Shown here piece by piece: positions 50,101 to 53,888 of a stretch of DNA of 64,000 nucleotides. Source of the stretch: Pegoplata infirma (lineage: Eukaryota; Arthropoda; Insecta; Diptera; Anthomyiidae); contig OY992538.1 in the NCBI GenBank assembly GCA_963921195.1, positions 1,178,001-1,242,000 on the forward strand, in the 5' to 3' direction. A model generated the notes under the pieces. That model was given only the letters and a program-made list of their open reading frames with translations. It did not search any database and was not told the DNA's origin. Both the position numbers and the translations under genes were made by a program. Within the stretch, counting starts at the first letter, position 1. Every line of letters starts with the position of its first letter.

Positions 50101-51243
50101 AAAAATATTTTTTTTTAATTTTTTAAAATATTTTAAAAATTAAGTAATATAATGTTTATTACGAAACAAGTTCCAAAAAAAATTTATCTCGCCAATTTTA
50201 GCCCGTGGATGCATTTTCATACCCAGGAAAGTTCGATTTATATATATAAAAAAAATATTTTTTATTTCATAATAGCACTCAAATGGTGCATAAGGCCAAT
50301 TTAAGAACATGAATGATAAAAATAAAAAAATTTCGGGTATTTATAGCAATCCACAAGTGCAAAAAATTCGCAAATGGAACGATTTTAATTGTAAAATAAC
50401 CATATTTCTTTGGTAATAAAAAAAAATCGGTATTATTAAAAATAAACATGGATATATTTCTCAATATACTGTAATAGAATAAAGAAAGTGCTAAAAATAT
50501 TGGTGCTAAAAACGGTTTTTAGCTGTACGTGAGAACAGGGTATTACGACCTAACACTAGCGACCTTAAACAAGTTGTTCAACAAAACACCAGTAACAGAA
50601 TAAAAACGTAATGGACACAGAACAAAGACTTTTTTAAACATCTCACTCTTAAACAGCAAGTGTGAACTCTGTATTAAACAAGTTGTTTAACAAAACACCA
50701 GTAACAGAATAAAAACGTAATGGACACAGAACAACTTTTTTAAACATCTCACTCTTGAACACTCAAAACAGCAAGTGTGAAATCCACATAATACTCATAA
50801 AAAAATATTATCGCAGAGGTAAAAATATGAGTCAGATTAAGTATTCTCTGAGACCTTTCCAACCGTATTTTTATAGCGATCGGATATCAAAAGAAAATGC
50901 TATAAACAAGTATCTATGTTGAAAGCTGCCTGAGAATCTAATATTTTGTCTATGAAACTTTGTGTTAAACTTAAAAATAATGATATGAAAAATGATTTTT
51001 TTCGACCCGGTCTAATGCTCTACTTCCCGAGTTATTCACCAAATCCCATGGCAAATTTAGTAATTTAAAACATAAAATATCTTTCGTTGGAGACTGATCC
51101 GATCTATGTCGCATTTTACCTGATAAACTGTGTGAAAATACCAAAATAAAAACAATGGGTTCGATGTAAAACATATGGAAAATTTTTTGCCATTGATATT
51201 GTTTTAAACGTGTTAGCGTGGTTGTAATAGAAGATTCTACCAT
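8119..51243 (-). CDS. SLC46-like MFS transporter, gene 2 (complete, eight exons over 43 kb)
   Basis: This is a full-length transporter of the same SLC46-like MFS group as gene 1. Coding exons in transcript order are 51243-51120, 26789-26680, 26531-26381, 26181-25998, 24191-23531, 14537-14348, 8409-8253 and 8176-8119. Together they are 1635 nt: 544 residues plus stop. Every junction is GT/AG and the phases (1,0,1,2,0,1,2) keep one open frame. Residues 27-29 (IEP) begin helix 1. The extracellular loop with two cysteines (about 55-70) follows. The MFS loop 2-3 signature [11 protein letters not shown] is at about 111-121. Residues about 245-345 form a long hydrophilic central loop, and helices 7-12 follow. 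The family is typically 450-550 residues. It lies tail to tail with gene 1, and the stops are 5.3 kb apart. Introns 1, 4, 5 and 6 are filled with transposons. Exon 1 is the least secure because it is 24 kb from exon 2. Confidence 0.82.
8253..8409 (-). CDS. Gene 2 exon 7 (helices 11-12)
   Basis: 157 nt, the same length as gene 1 exon 2494-2650 and with the same opening residues (GKIFS). It encodes [20 protein letters not shown] and then a hydrophobic helix. It ends ATACT/GTGAGT in phase 2. Confidence 0.9.
8576..8655 (-). mobile_element. Family A MITE fragment in gene 2 intron 6
   Basis: An ~80-bp end piece running from ACTTTGTAGTTGAAAACAAC to ACATAATTTTTTGAGTG; the other end is missing. Confidence 0.75.
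8656..9614. other. Intron 6 stretch with degenerate repeats
   Basis: Two diverged copies of TATGATTTATTTTATAATG-type sequence lie at about 9183-9300. A decayed INE-1-like 3' end (CGAATTAACACTCTCATTTG) lies near 9055-9077. No exon or RNA gene seen. Confidence 0.45.
9615..10822. mobile_element. TIR element B, copy 1, interrupted by a MITE
   Basis: Ends are CCCAGTTGGAAAATGT and, inverted, CCCAATTGGCAACGT. The interior matches 53786-59926 closely (e.g. GAGGAAATGTCTTC, ATGACCTACGTCAGACATTT). A family A MITE (10042-10596) interrupts it, leaving ~650 bp of its own sequence. It includes a polymerase III B-box-like GGTTCAAATCTAG near 9923. No target duplication could be defined. Confidence 0.7.
10042..10596 (+). 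mobile_element. Family A MITE inside element B copy 1
   Basis: A complete copy from CACTCAAAAAATTATG to TAATTTTTTGAGTG, flanked by TG on both sides. The corresponding place in copy 2 (about 55320) lacks it, which confirms an insertion. Confidence 0.85.
10961..11480. mobile_element. hAT-like non-autonomous element with ACGGTA-rich interior
   Basis: Terminal repeats CAAGGTTGGTTACCG and, inverted, CATGGTTGGTTACCG are flanked by a perfect 8-bp duplication TTTTATAC (10953-10960, 11481-11488). Both subterminal regions are strings of GGTAACGGTA in opposite orientation. 520 bp, no open frame. Confidence 0.85.
11604..12274 (+). mobile_element. DINE-1/INE-1-like element
   Basis: The same layout as 5456-6135: TATACCCTCCAACTACAG start, GTCCGTCCGTCTG core, GATTCGGCACAGCCGAAT hairpin and ACTCTTACTTGTTTT end. 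The two copies are close, indicating one subfamily. Confidence 0.75.
12473..12601. mobile_element. Short TIR element (GTTCACACTTGC family)
   Basis: Ends GTTCACACTTGCT and, inverted, GTTCACACCTGCT enclose AACAGAATAAAAACGTAATG. The same unit occurs as a tandem pair at 50564-50790. Confidence 0.65.
12666..13181 (+). mobile_element. Family A MITE
   Basis: The start has decayed to CATTCAGAAAATTATG and the end is TAATTTTTTGAGTG. It has a small internal deletion in the AACTAACATTGTTAG block. Non-coding. Confidence 0.8.
13182..13729. other. Intron 6 stretch without recognisable feature
   Basis: AT-rich; holds ATTGATT-rich sequence also seen near 53500. No exon, RNA gene or element end found. Confidence 0.4.
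13730..14299 (+). mobile_element. Family A MITE next to gene 2 exon 6
   Basis: Complete copy, CACTCAGAAAATTATG to TAATTTTTTGAGTG, with TA on both sides (13728-13729, 14300-14301). It ends 47 bp downstream of the exon 6 donor of gene 2. Confidence 0.88.
14348..14537 (-). CDS. Gene 2 exon 6 (helices 9-10)
   Basis: 190 nt, exactly the length of its gene 1 counterpart (2227-2416) and with the same phases (0 in, 1 out). It encodes [17 protein letters not shown] through [17 protein letters not shown]. The acceptor is CTAG/GTTTTC and the donor TTTAG/GTAAGT. A family A MITE ends only 47 bp beyond the donor. Confidence 0.92.
14801..15310 (+). mobile_element. Family A MITE upstream of gene 2 exon 6
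   Basis: Complete copy with TA at 14799-14800 and 15311-15312, and a shortened A/T core. Together with 13730-14299 it brackets exon 6. Confidence 0.87.
15548..16612. mobile_element. ~1.06 kb foldback element (copy 1)
   Basis: Two ~500-bp arms are near-complete inverted copies of each other around about 16080. Matching landmarks are GAGGCATTCCACACCAAATG / CATTTGGTGTGGAATGCCTC, GAACCCGTTCT / AGAACGGGTTC and GATTTTCTCG-type inner ends. It lies in intron 5 of gene 2 and would fold into a long hairpin if transcribed. No open frame of its own. Partial copies lie at 40302-40405, 45003-45085 and 45428-45877. Confidence 0.85.
16674..16888. mobile_element. 215-bp hairpin MITE
   Basis: Begins TGCTCGATTCGGGAGTACTC and ends with its exact inverse; the perfect arm is at least 33 bp and the AT-rich middle is partly self-complementary. 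No target duplication identified. Confidence 0.8.
16889..17356. repeat. Dispersed repeat shared with 29456-29880
   Basis: Shares AAACGTCAAAAGTTACAT, GTGCTG-CACTAATAC and similar spacing with 29745-29850. No coding signal. Confidence 0.45.
18132..19363. mobile_element. hAT-like element inserted in the LINE (ACAGTAC-rich)
   Basis: Ends TAGGGTAACCAG and, inverted, TAGGGTTGCCAT are flanked by a perfect 8-bp ACTGGAAG (18124-18131, 19364-19371), which restores the LINE sequence. The subterminal regions are full of AAACAGTAC repeats. 1232 bp, no transposase. Related to 28057-28794. Confidence 0.88.
20644..21918. mobile_element. hAT-like element inserted in the LINE (CAGACACCGG ends)
   Basis: Ends CAGACACCGG are exact inverses, with CAAAAACC / GGTTTTT just inside. 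It is flanked by a perfect 8-bp CTTATTGA (20636-20643, 21919-21926). 1275 bp with no credible open frame. Confidence 0.88.
23201..23530. other. Short intron 5 segment before exon 5
   Basis: Contains a short direct repeat, ATTAGAGTGAGAATCACCA and ATTAGAATGAGAATCACCA (about 23360-23406). Nothing else recognised. Confidence 0.45.
23531..24191 (-). CDS. Gene 2 exon 5 (helix 6, long central loop, helices 7-8)
   Basis: 661 nt, acceptor TTTTAG/AATG, donor AGAAAG/GTAACA. It covers residues about 190-410: [20 protein letters not shown], a ~100-residue hydrophilic loop with [10 protein letters not shown] (possible glycosylation sites) and many Lys/Glu, then the helix 7 region and [16 protein letters not shown]. 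It corresponds to three separate exons of gene 1, so it either lost two introns or keeps the ancestral unsplit state. The loop is longer than in gene 1. Confidence 0.92.
24240..25922 (-). mobile_element. INE-1-like element, second subfamily, in intron 4
   Basis: On the minus strand it begins TATACCCTCCACTCTAGTGA and carries CATAAAGTATATATATTCAT and a CGTCCGTCTGTC core, followed by sequence matching 56040-56400 (ACTTTTGAAAGACTTTACG-like). Its far end is lost near exon 5. A hAT-like element (24691-25771) sits inside it. It accounts for nearly the whole 1.8-kb intron. Confidence 0.72.
24691..25771. mobile_element. hAT-like element (CCCGGGAATT-rich), copy 1
   Basis: Ends TAGGGTTTCTA are exact inverses. 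Flanks AGATAGAC and AGACAGAC form an 8-bp duplication with one mismatch. Repeated TTCCCGGGAATTCCCGGG-like blocks lie at both ends in inverted orientation. 1081 bp, non-coding. Confidence 0.82.
25998..26181 (-). CDS. Gene 2 exon 4 (helices 3-5)
   Basis: 184 nt bounded by AAAG/GATTC and CTATAG/GTAAGT. It encodes [18 protein letters not shown], then the family-typical [17 protein letters not shown] and a segment ending [11 protein letters not shown], matching the helix 4-5 region and the R/M splice junction of SLC46-like genes. It has no long open frame outside its borders, so simple ORF searches miss it. Confidence 0.85.
26381..26531 (-). CDS. Gene 2 exon 3 (helices 2-3, MFS signature)
   Basis: 151 nt, phase 0 in and phase 1 out. 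It encodes [19 protein letters not shown] and then the MFS loop 2-3 motif [11 protein letters not shown], with the conserved Asp, Gly and Arg, followed by the start of helix 3. The exon ends at ATAG/GTATAC; the open frame past this point is intron read-through. Confidence 0.9.
26680..26789 (-). CDS. Gene 2 exon 2 (extracellular loop 1)
   Basis: 110 nt with an acceptor AG at 26791-26790 and a CAG/GTGATT donor. It encodes [20 protein letters not shown] and then SDCLQLG, with the two cysteines usual in the first external loop of SLC46-like proteins. It ends phase 0. Confidence 0.85.
26790..27139. other. 5' end of exon 2 flank, intron 1
   Basis: AT-rich and featureless apart from possible remnants of an INE-1-like end (AACAAGTAAAAGAATATAGTC). 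No exon seen. Confidence 0.4.
27140..27855 (-). pseudogene. 3' end of an RNase H-bearing LINE
   Basis: Minus-strand open frame 27816-27244 encodes the end of an RNase H domain ([20 protein letters not shown], with the conserved H, N and D). A typical downstream segment follows, with a CKRCG...HILCHC zinc-knuckle-like cluster. The arrangement fits I/LOA-type non-LTR elements, where RNase H follows the reverse transcriptase. The rest of the polymerase is absent: the 5' side stops near 27855 at another element. A 3' UTR with (GGTTA)n-like repeats follows to 27140. Sense with gene 2, in intron 1. Confidence 0.8.
27865..29455. mobile_element. TIR element C, copy 1, with nested hAT-like insertion
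   Basis: Ends CACTGCACAGTG and, inverted, CAGTGCACAGTGCCACATTT share ~40 bp including a TTTTTGTCGTGCTAGATTG-type inner part. The interior matches 52668-53490 (GGCCACGCCCACTTTTTTAA, GTCGCAGACGGTC). Non-coding. The nested element is 28057-28794. Confidence 0.72.
28057..28794. mobile_element. hAT-like element (ATCAGTAC-rich)
   Basis: Ends TAGGGTGACCAT and, inverted, TAGGCTGACCAT. Flanks TATATGTA and TATATTTA are 8-bp duplicates with one difference. ATCAGTAC repeats crowd the right end. The matching place in element C copy 2 (about 52865) has no insertion. Same family as 18132-19363. Confidence 0.82.
29456..30005. repeat. Dispersed repeat shared with 16889-17220
   Basis: Carries AAACGTCAAAAGTTACAT and flanking text also found near 17085. 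No open frame or RNA gene. Confidence 0.45.
30718..30784 (+). ncRNA. tRNA-like fragment with B box
   Basis: Contains GTGGGTTCGATTCCTGGTG, a clean polymerase III B box with T-arm pairing, preceded by AGCGTGATACTCTGAAAG. The 5' half is degenerate, so it is more likely a SINE or tRNA relic than a gene. Confidence 0.45.
30785..31320 (+). mobile_element. ACAAGGGAAGTATCTC foldback, copy i (right end cut)
   Basis: Starts CTTACAAGGGAAGTATCTCA and follows the family through GGTGTCTCGGCGTATCGGCC and its inverse CGATATGGCCGATAAACC. The terminal inverted arm is shortened to CCTTGTTAGT. Confidence 0.75.
32158..32279. mobile_element. 122-bp palindromic MITE, copy 1
   Basis: Starts AATTCACACTTGAGGTGAAA and ends with the near-exact inverse. 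Each arm itself contains an inner palindrome (AATCTCGTTCAAACGAGATT). A second copy is at 51990-52088. Confidence 0.8.
32280..33111. other. Intron 1 stretch with short direct repeats
   Basis: AAACGACCCTCGTTAAA occurs twice (about 32791 and 32989), with nearby ATCGGT-TCCAT/TCAT text. No exon or element ends were resolved. Confidence 0.45.
33112..33559. mobile_element. ~450-bp foldback element
   Basis: CAACTCTTGAAGCGGAAT at the left is mirrored by ATTCCGCTTCAAGAGTTG at the right. Inner pairs include TTTTTGGAAGGTC/GACCTTCCAAAAA. The centre is a near-perfect hairpin (about 33357-33411, ACAAAACTGGAAACAT and its inverse). The open frame on it is spurious. Confidence 0.75.
34954..35555 (+). mobile_element. 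ACAAGGGAAGTATCTC foldback, copy ii
   Basis: Complete: ACTTACAAGGGAAGTATCTC at the left and the inverse GAGATACTTCCCTTGTTAG at the right, with arms of ~130 bp including TGAACCGATTTGC and its inverse. Nested in the hAT-like element above. Confidence 0.82.
35865..35930 (-). ncRNA. SINE/tRNA-like fragment
   Basis: On the minus strand reads GTTCGATTCCACCAGAGGCC and then TTGATCTGTTATGCTACCAC, matching the segment downstream of the B box at 49737-49850. Only the 3' half is kept. Confidence 0.45.
36583..37854. mobile_element. 1.27-kb snapback element
   Basis: Perfect 14-bp ends CACTGTGCAACAAA, with arms of ~600 bp that mirror each other around about 37220 (both carry CCATATGAAAGTAGACCATC or its inverse, and AAATATTTGTAGAACATTTT-type text). 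Flanked by TTA on both sides. Matching open frames on opposite strands are by-products of the inversion. Confidence 0.8.
37934..38535 (+). mobile_element. ACAAGGGAAGTATCTC foldback, copy iii
   Basis: Complete, with ACTTACAAGGGAAGTATCTC and the inverse GAGATACTTCCCTTGTTAG at the ends, and GTCTCGACTTATCGGCCATA mirrored by ATATGGCCGATAAGCCGAGA. Confidence 0.82.
38601..39346. other. Intron 1 stretch without recognisable feature
   Basis: AT-rich. A short GGGGTTAATTATGTAACTT near 39244 matches the end of the small element at 52551-52668. Nothing else supported. Confidence 0.4.
39347..39913 (-). mobile_element. Family A MITE, reverse orientation
   Basis: Complete copy CACTCAAAAAATTATG to CATAATTTTCTGAGTG, with TA at 39345-39346 and 39914-39915. 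Its end spelling matches 5188-6732. Confidence 0.88.
40013..40294. mobile_element. 282-bp TA-flanked MITE with ~40-bp perfect ends
   Basis: Ends start CACGCAAAAAAATATTTTAC and are inverted repeats through the palindromic AAGCGCTTG and GGAATCAC. It is flanked by TA (40011-40012, 40295-40296), as in Tc1/mariner-type elements. AAGCGCTTG also recurs near 40099. Non-coding. Confidence 0.85.
40302..40405. mobile_element. Right-arm fragment of the 1-kb foldback (copy 2), continued at 45003
   Basis: GTGGCCACTTTTTAAAAA and AAAAACGCAATTTTCTTAGTT match the right arm of 15548-16612. The arm resumes at 45003 (CCTATTCAGAA, TTTGGTGTGGAATGCCTCAT), so the LINE and a hAT-like element inserted in between. Confidence 0.65.
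40402..43798 (+). mobile_element. RTE-like LINE, nearly intact
   Basis: A complete-looking non-LTR retrotransposon: a GC-rich leader opening with a hairpin (CAAAAACCCGTGTGGG...), the long endonuclease/reverse transcriptase frame, a ~30-bp 3' UTR and an (ATA)n-type tail (TCATAATAATAATAATAAT) at 43777-43798, as usual for the RTE group. It inserted into a foldback element within intron 1 of gene 2, antisense to that gene. The left border is approximate. Confidence 0.8.
40788..43751 (+). CDS. RTE-like endonuclease / reverse transcriptase
   Basis: Open frame of ~987 codons ending TAA 43749-43751. It encodes an apurinic-type endonuclease ([14 protein letters not shown] near the start, [33 protein letters not shown]). 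A reverse transcriptase follows: [24 protein letters not shown] and the catalytic [11 protein letters not shown] near 42990-43022. The C-terminal part has [19 protein letters not shown] and GRGRPKTTW, as in BovB/RTE elements. It would nick target DNA and prime cDNA from it. All catalytic residues I can check are present. The first in-frame ATG is at 41031, inside the endonuclease. A shorter frame in the same register (40425-40751) ends in TAA, with a TAG at 40785-40787. The start codon is therefore lost or non-standard. Confidence 0.85.
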   Translation: MQEFTKGKRKRTDKLVDNPGNVTRTRFGQWNVRTLYQAGKLSILTAECERLNIDVLGLSEVRWNESGEQRASNDGIIIYSGMPNEDDPHIRGVGIYLSKRFKKALLSWRPVSERIVTARIQTKYNIITIVQAYAPTNESSIEDKEAFYSLLDKTLTDTPTKDTILLMGDFNAQIGCENEGYEHIMGKHGLGPCSENGELLLELCLNHDLKICGSMFPHRKNHKTTWKSPSGNVENQIDHICISRSACNIICDVRNKRSAEIGSDHYLLMAEMKLIPKFRRKPVKQMNKQYDVHKLKDNTILTKFKESISCINVNSETSCENMWSNIKVNLQNSCKNTLGFKKYDQKEWMSPESWSLIEERREVKTKMLCENSDIQRRTYDAAYRRLSKEIKKQIKRDKSQYYDNLGEMAQTAASKGDSRQLFKICRDLTQNKSISSAPIEDENGRRVTDKREQLEIWKRHFERTLNIAHDSTTEAFTFRRHLNISTQINSGPPSVLEIKSAINQMKNGKAPGNDGLPIECFKADPDRMATILHPLFTRIWDDEILPQDWKEAIIVKLPKKGDRKKCNNWRGISLLSTVSKIFTQIILSRIESTLNGLLRKNQAGFRQGRSCIDHINTARIIIEQAAEYNATLYMCFIDYEKAFDSVRRDYIWSALQARGIPLKIINILKNSYDGVSCSVLHEGELSANFPSLSGVRQGCALSPLLFITVMDAVFDNLQTDNVGINWKFDKRLCDLEYADDVMLLSNRYVDMQNIITDLDLESRKIGLKINIAKTKTMRLNSTNNAKFSINGQDVEETDHFEYLGSMLAKDGGTIHDVESRLRKAKSSFARLRNIWRSPNIRIDTKIKLFNACVKSTLLFSCETWFVTNSVTNKLQVFVNRCLRSILRIWWPRRITNISLWSSTNQNGIEKDIKRRKYGWIGHTLRKDSEEIAHAALWWNPQGRRGRGRPKTTWRRTISNETNKTFDQLRYIARKRDEWKLLVNRLSS
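43799..45001. mobile_element. hAT-like element with ATTCGATTAATCGA-rich ends
   Basis: Perfect inverted ends TAGAGTTGTCA. Both subterminal regions are rich in TCGATTAATCGAA-type palindromes. It lies directly against the LINE tail. The 8-bp flanks (ATAATAAT and GTATTTAT) do not match well, perhaps because it landed in the tail microsatellite. 1203 bp, no credible open frame. Confidence 0.7.
45003..45085. mobile_element. Terminal piece of the 1-kb foldback (copy 2)
   Basis: Matches the outer right arm of 15548-16612: TATTCAGAAATTCACGG, then ACATTTGGTGTGGAATGCCTC. It continues 40302-40405. Confidence 0.65.
45086..45427. other. Unassigned segment between foldback pieces
   Basis: Contains a loose repeat of TGTGTATT-GTTCA-AGTT-TATGCATT text (45125-45150, 45271-45298). 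No coding or RNA signal. Confidence 0.4.
45428..45877. mobile_element. Left arm of the 1-kb foldback (copy 3)
   Basis: Follows copy 1 from GGTTGTTTGGATAGCCCTAT through GAACCCGTTCTGAAAT to the loop (AATGAGTATTATTAATTGC). The right arm is missing; reverse-transcriptase-derived sequence follows. Confidence 0.75.
45878..46021 (-). pseudogene. Reverse transcriptase C-terminal fragment
   Basis: On the minus strand it reads [19 protein letters not shown] and then a [14 protein letters not shown] segment, matching the region after the YADD box in the RTE-like LINEs of this window ([31 protein letters not shown]). Only ~48 residues survive, and beyond IWQ the frame runs into foldback sequence. Confidence 0.7.
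46379..46552. repeat. ~12-bp GATAT(C) tandem repeat
   Basis: Six or more near-exact repeats of AACGATATCACC / AATGATATCACC, then looser spacing. The open frame reading [10 protein letters not shown] is an artefact of the repeat. Confidence 0.75.
46621..47687. mobile_element. hAT-like element (CCCGGGAATT-rich), copy 2
   Basis: Ends TAGAGTTTTTC are exact inverses. Perfect 8-bp duplication ATGATAAT (46613-46620, 47688-47695). TTCCCGGGAATTCCCG blocks at both ends link it to 24691-25771, and lengths agree (1067 and 1081 bp). Confidence 0.88.
47756..48249. other. Intron 1 stretch with CACGTGA-rich patch
   Basis: 48000-48130 is rich in TCACGT(G/A)A and TTCGTGAG in both orientations, probably part of another small inverted element. 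No exon seen. Confidence 0.45.
48427..48490. repeat. 64-bp perfect palindrome
   Basis: Two 30-bp arms, beginning TTGCTTGGAGCACAAGGGGT, are exact inverse complements around the 4-base AAAT loop. Confidence 0.9.
48577..49190. mobile_element. Nested TIR element (CATCTTAAGTCG ends)
   Basis: CATCTTAAGTCGTCAACCGG and GGCGGTCAAAG at the left face, inverted, CATCTTTAGTTTAGTCGGCA and CAGCGGCCAAAG at the right. The interior repeats TTTGGTCCACAGATGCT. Open frames here are repeat-derived. Confidence 0.6.
49737..49850 (-). ncRNA. tRNA-like SINE head
   Basis: On the minus strand: TAGGCTAGTTGGTAGCGTGC (A-box region), then ATGGGTTCGATTCCCACC (perfect B box and T-arm), then AGAGGCCTTGGTCTG, which recurs at 35865-35930. 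Acceptor pairing is poor, so a SINE is more likely than a tRNA gene. Confidence 0.6.
49957..50280 (+). mobile_element. TAGGGTGGGTCGA-type repeat (partial)
   Basis: Starts TAGGGTGGGTCGATGAAATG, similar to the ends of the 30014 element. Its interior CATTTTCGAGCTGATAACGG also occurs at 7805-8040. The right end was not located. Confidence 0.5.
50564..50790. repeat. Tandem pair of the GTTCACACTTGC element
   Basis: Two ~112-bp copies (50564-50673, 50674-50790) share AAACAAGTTGTT, AACAAAACACCAGTAACAGA and AAAAACGTAATGGACACAGA. A single copy lies at 12473-12601 and a remnant near 39918. Confidence 0.8.
50805..51018. mobile_element. Right half of a hAT-like element (relative of 53889-54934)
   Basis: Ends TTTTTTCGACCCGGTCTAAT, and its inner text (ATATGAGTCA, CGATCGGA-ATCAA, AATCTAATATTTTG) follows 54723-54934. 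It lies ~100 bp inside the exon 1 donor side of intron 1. The left half was not found. Confidence 0.65.
51120..51243 (-). CDS. Gene 2 exon 1 (start codon, helix 1)
   Basis: It encodes 41 residues from an ATG at 51243-51241 and ends in phase 1 before GTAAAA. The segment [15 protein letters not shown] is hydrophobic and fits helix 1 of SLC46 proteins, which begins at a conserved EP pair. Joining its last G to exon 2 gives [16 protein letters not shown], the expected helix 1/loop 1 sequence of the family. An alternative upstream ATG or a different first exon cannot be excluded. Confidence 0.78.
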
Positions 51244-51989
51244 TTTTTTTAACTTTCGAATTTTATAATTAATATGTATATTTAGAGATTTGTTTTTTGT
51301 TGTAATCTTTTGATTTGATTCAATTATAAACTTATCGTCAATGTATTTAGCCGTAATATTTTAAACTTAAGTTTCCGCATCAAAGTCCGTGTTTAAACTA
51401 AACTTCGTATACTACTTTATTTTGTTATTAACTATTAATTCGAGATTTTGTTAGTTTTTTTTATCAACAATTATAAATGATCGCATGTGTGACCATTTTT
51501 TCGGTAGGAGCTCAAACAAAACAAAGTTAACCGATCATTCAATTATACATATATATTTAGAAATTTTTTGTTAAATTGTTGACAATATTTTATGTATACC
51601 TGACAATTTTTAAATTTATTTTTTTAACAATAAATATTTGTTTAGTTTTGCATTTGCATGTATTCGTATGTATGTAACTATCGTTAGTGTAATATGTATA
51701 AAGTTTATCATTCATTCTTCGCAACCCGATAAAATATACATATAAAAATCTTCAATGCGGCTTAGAGCCTGTCCTAAACATAACTGAAAAAATAAAATTA
51801 AAATATAGCGTCACCTAAAAAAATAATTTAAATGAATTAGCCTAAAATTTTGTGAGGACGTGCGTTTTACAATTTTTCTACATAATTGTCAATTTTTTTC
51901 ATACAACTCTAATGTAGAGACGTTTAGGTTAATGAAATACGACAGAATCAATAAAAAACCCGATTTTAATTAATTTTTAGTTATACCCA
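51244..51989. other. 5' flank of gene 2
   Basis: Expected to hold the promoter and 5' UTR of gene 2 (minus strand). It is AT-rich, and I saw no convincing TATA/Inr pair or other gene. Confidence 0.4.
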
Positions 51990-52088
51990 GTTCACCCCTG
52001 AGGTGAAATCTCGTTCGGACGAGACTTCGATCATATGGTTGTGTATTAAATAATCTCGTTCGAATGAGATTTCACCTCAGGTGTGAAT
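51990..52088. mobile_element. Palindromic MITE, copy 2
   Basis: GTTCACCCCTGAGGTGAAAT and its inverse ATTTCACCTCAGGTGTGAA, with inner AATCTCGTTCG palindromes. The central part is shorter than in 32158-32279. Confidence 0.78.
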
Positions 52089-52550
52089 AGTCCTTAAGGA
52101 CTTTTTGGCTTTTACCTAACGATATATGTACATTAGGGCAATAACTTTTTGCATTTTTTGCAAATATCAAAAAGCTCATCTCATAGCCATATAGACCATG
52201 AAAAAATATTAAAAAGTAATTTGGTAAGATTATTTGGAACAAGGAGGTGAAACTCTATGTAGTTCATATATTTTGATTTTGGAAAAAAAATTTTTCTAAT
52301 TTTTAGCAATTCAATGTATTTTTGTAAAAAGTGCTTAATCGAAGATTTTGATATTTATCCCAAATTCCAATGTAACATTTCTGATGGTGACACTTTAAGG
52401 TTACATATTGTTTTCAAGAACCGTTTCTAAAAAATCTCTGAATCTGAGAATTTGTCAAACATTATATTCATAAAAAATTTAAGTTGTTTAAATAAAAAAT
52501 CCTAGATTCCAAAATCTGTACAAAGATTTTTTTTATAAAAACAATCTGGA
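52089..52550. other. Stretch without recognisable feature
   Basis: AT-rich, no exon, RNA gene or element ends found. Confidence 0.4.
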
Positions 52551-52668
52551 GGGTAATTATGTAACTTAATAGTCGTCAAATCGTATCGTTAGCTCATTAT
52601 TCCATTACCATATAGTGTCATTTTATGGTAATAGAATACTACTACTAATCAAGTTACATAATTAGCCC
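52551..52668. mobile_element. ~118-bp TIR element
   Basis: GGGTAATTATGTAACTTAAT and, inverted, GGGCTAATTATGTAACTTGA as ends; ACCATA-type inner inverted repeats. It abuts element C copy 2. Confidence 0.65.
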
Positions 52669-53490
52669 ACTGCACAGTGCCACATTTGGCCAATCTAGGA
52701 CGACAAAAACACAATTTTAATTATAATGACTTGAAATTCGGTATAAATGTTCGTTTTGACTTCGAAAATAACATTATGTAAAATATGGGAGGACGGTTAA
52801 GGGCCACGCCCACTTTTTTAAACATTTGTAATTTTGGTTATAATTTCTTTAAATTTGGTATATATACTCTCAATGACTGTAGAAATAATATCACAAAAAA
52901 TGGGGGCGGTCAGACAACTGCCACGCCCACTTTTTTAAATATGTTTAAAAAATATGTAAAAACAAGGTTTACATATCGCTCCACTGTAGTCGGCGTCGCA
53001 GACGGTCGCAAAAGTTAGCTATTGAAATAAGTACTATGGCTATTAATCAATATATCTGAAAAAGTCCGGCGACCAATACGGACCAAACACAAAAGTTCTA
53101 TTCCATCAAAAAAAATAAATATATAATTTTCTTTTAAAAAATTTGGATTTTGTTAAAAATTTAATAAAAAATAGAAAATTTTTTTTAAAAATCAAAAAAA
53201 GAATATGACTTAAAGCATTAAAATATCCTTTAAAATTACCAAAAAAGAGTGGATAAATATCTCTTTTTGTTCAAAAGTTACAACAGTTTAAATTCGACTT
53301 AATTTATGCGAAATAATGTACACTAGTTAAAGGATTTTACAAGATGCAACTTTATGCACCCACCTGTTAGTAATGAACAGAATTATCGTTCTAATATGAT
53401 TATTTCCGTGCTATTAGGAATGTTCTTTAATACATACAAACATATCATGAAAATCTGGGAACTTTTTTTTCTGATTTTTGTCGTGCTACA
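52668..53490. mobile_element. TIR element C, copy 2 (right end lost)
   Basis: Starts CACTGCACAGTGCCACATTT and follows copy 1 (27865-29455) through GGCCACGCCCACTTTTTTAA and GTCGCAGACGGTC to TTTTTGTCGTGCTA, where the terminal repeat is cut. It lacks the hAT-like insertion of copy 1. Confidence 0.72.
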
Positions 53491-53888
53491 AATTTTAATC
53501 AAAACATTGATTGACTCATTTAAATTTTGTTGATCAATAGATTTTGTTAAAAATTGTCAATAATTTTTTGTGTGTAATTATAATAAACATGTTAGGTTAA
53601 AAAAGTTTCTATTTATTTTTTTCTGCGGATTCAATTACATCTAATTACATAAAAATGCTGGTGCACCTTGGTTTGGTTGAGATTCGCCACAGGTCCACGA
53701 CACATTCATAAAACATATAATTTTCTTAAAAAAAAGTAGTTTGGGTACACTTCAAACCAGAAGGTGATAAACATAACCCCAACATCCAAGTTGGAAAATG
53801 TGTCACTGAGGAAATTTCCACAGTGATTCCTTGAGGAAATGTCTTGATGTTATGACAGATTTTAGGTAATCCTTGATGACATGTCCTA

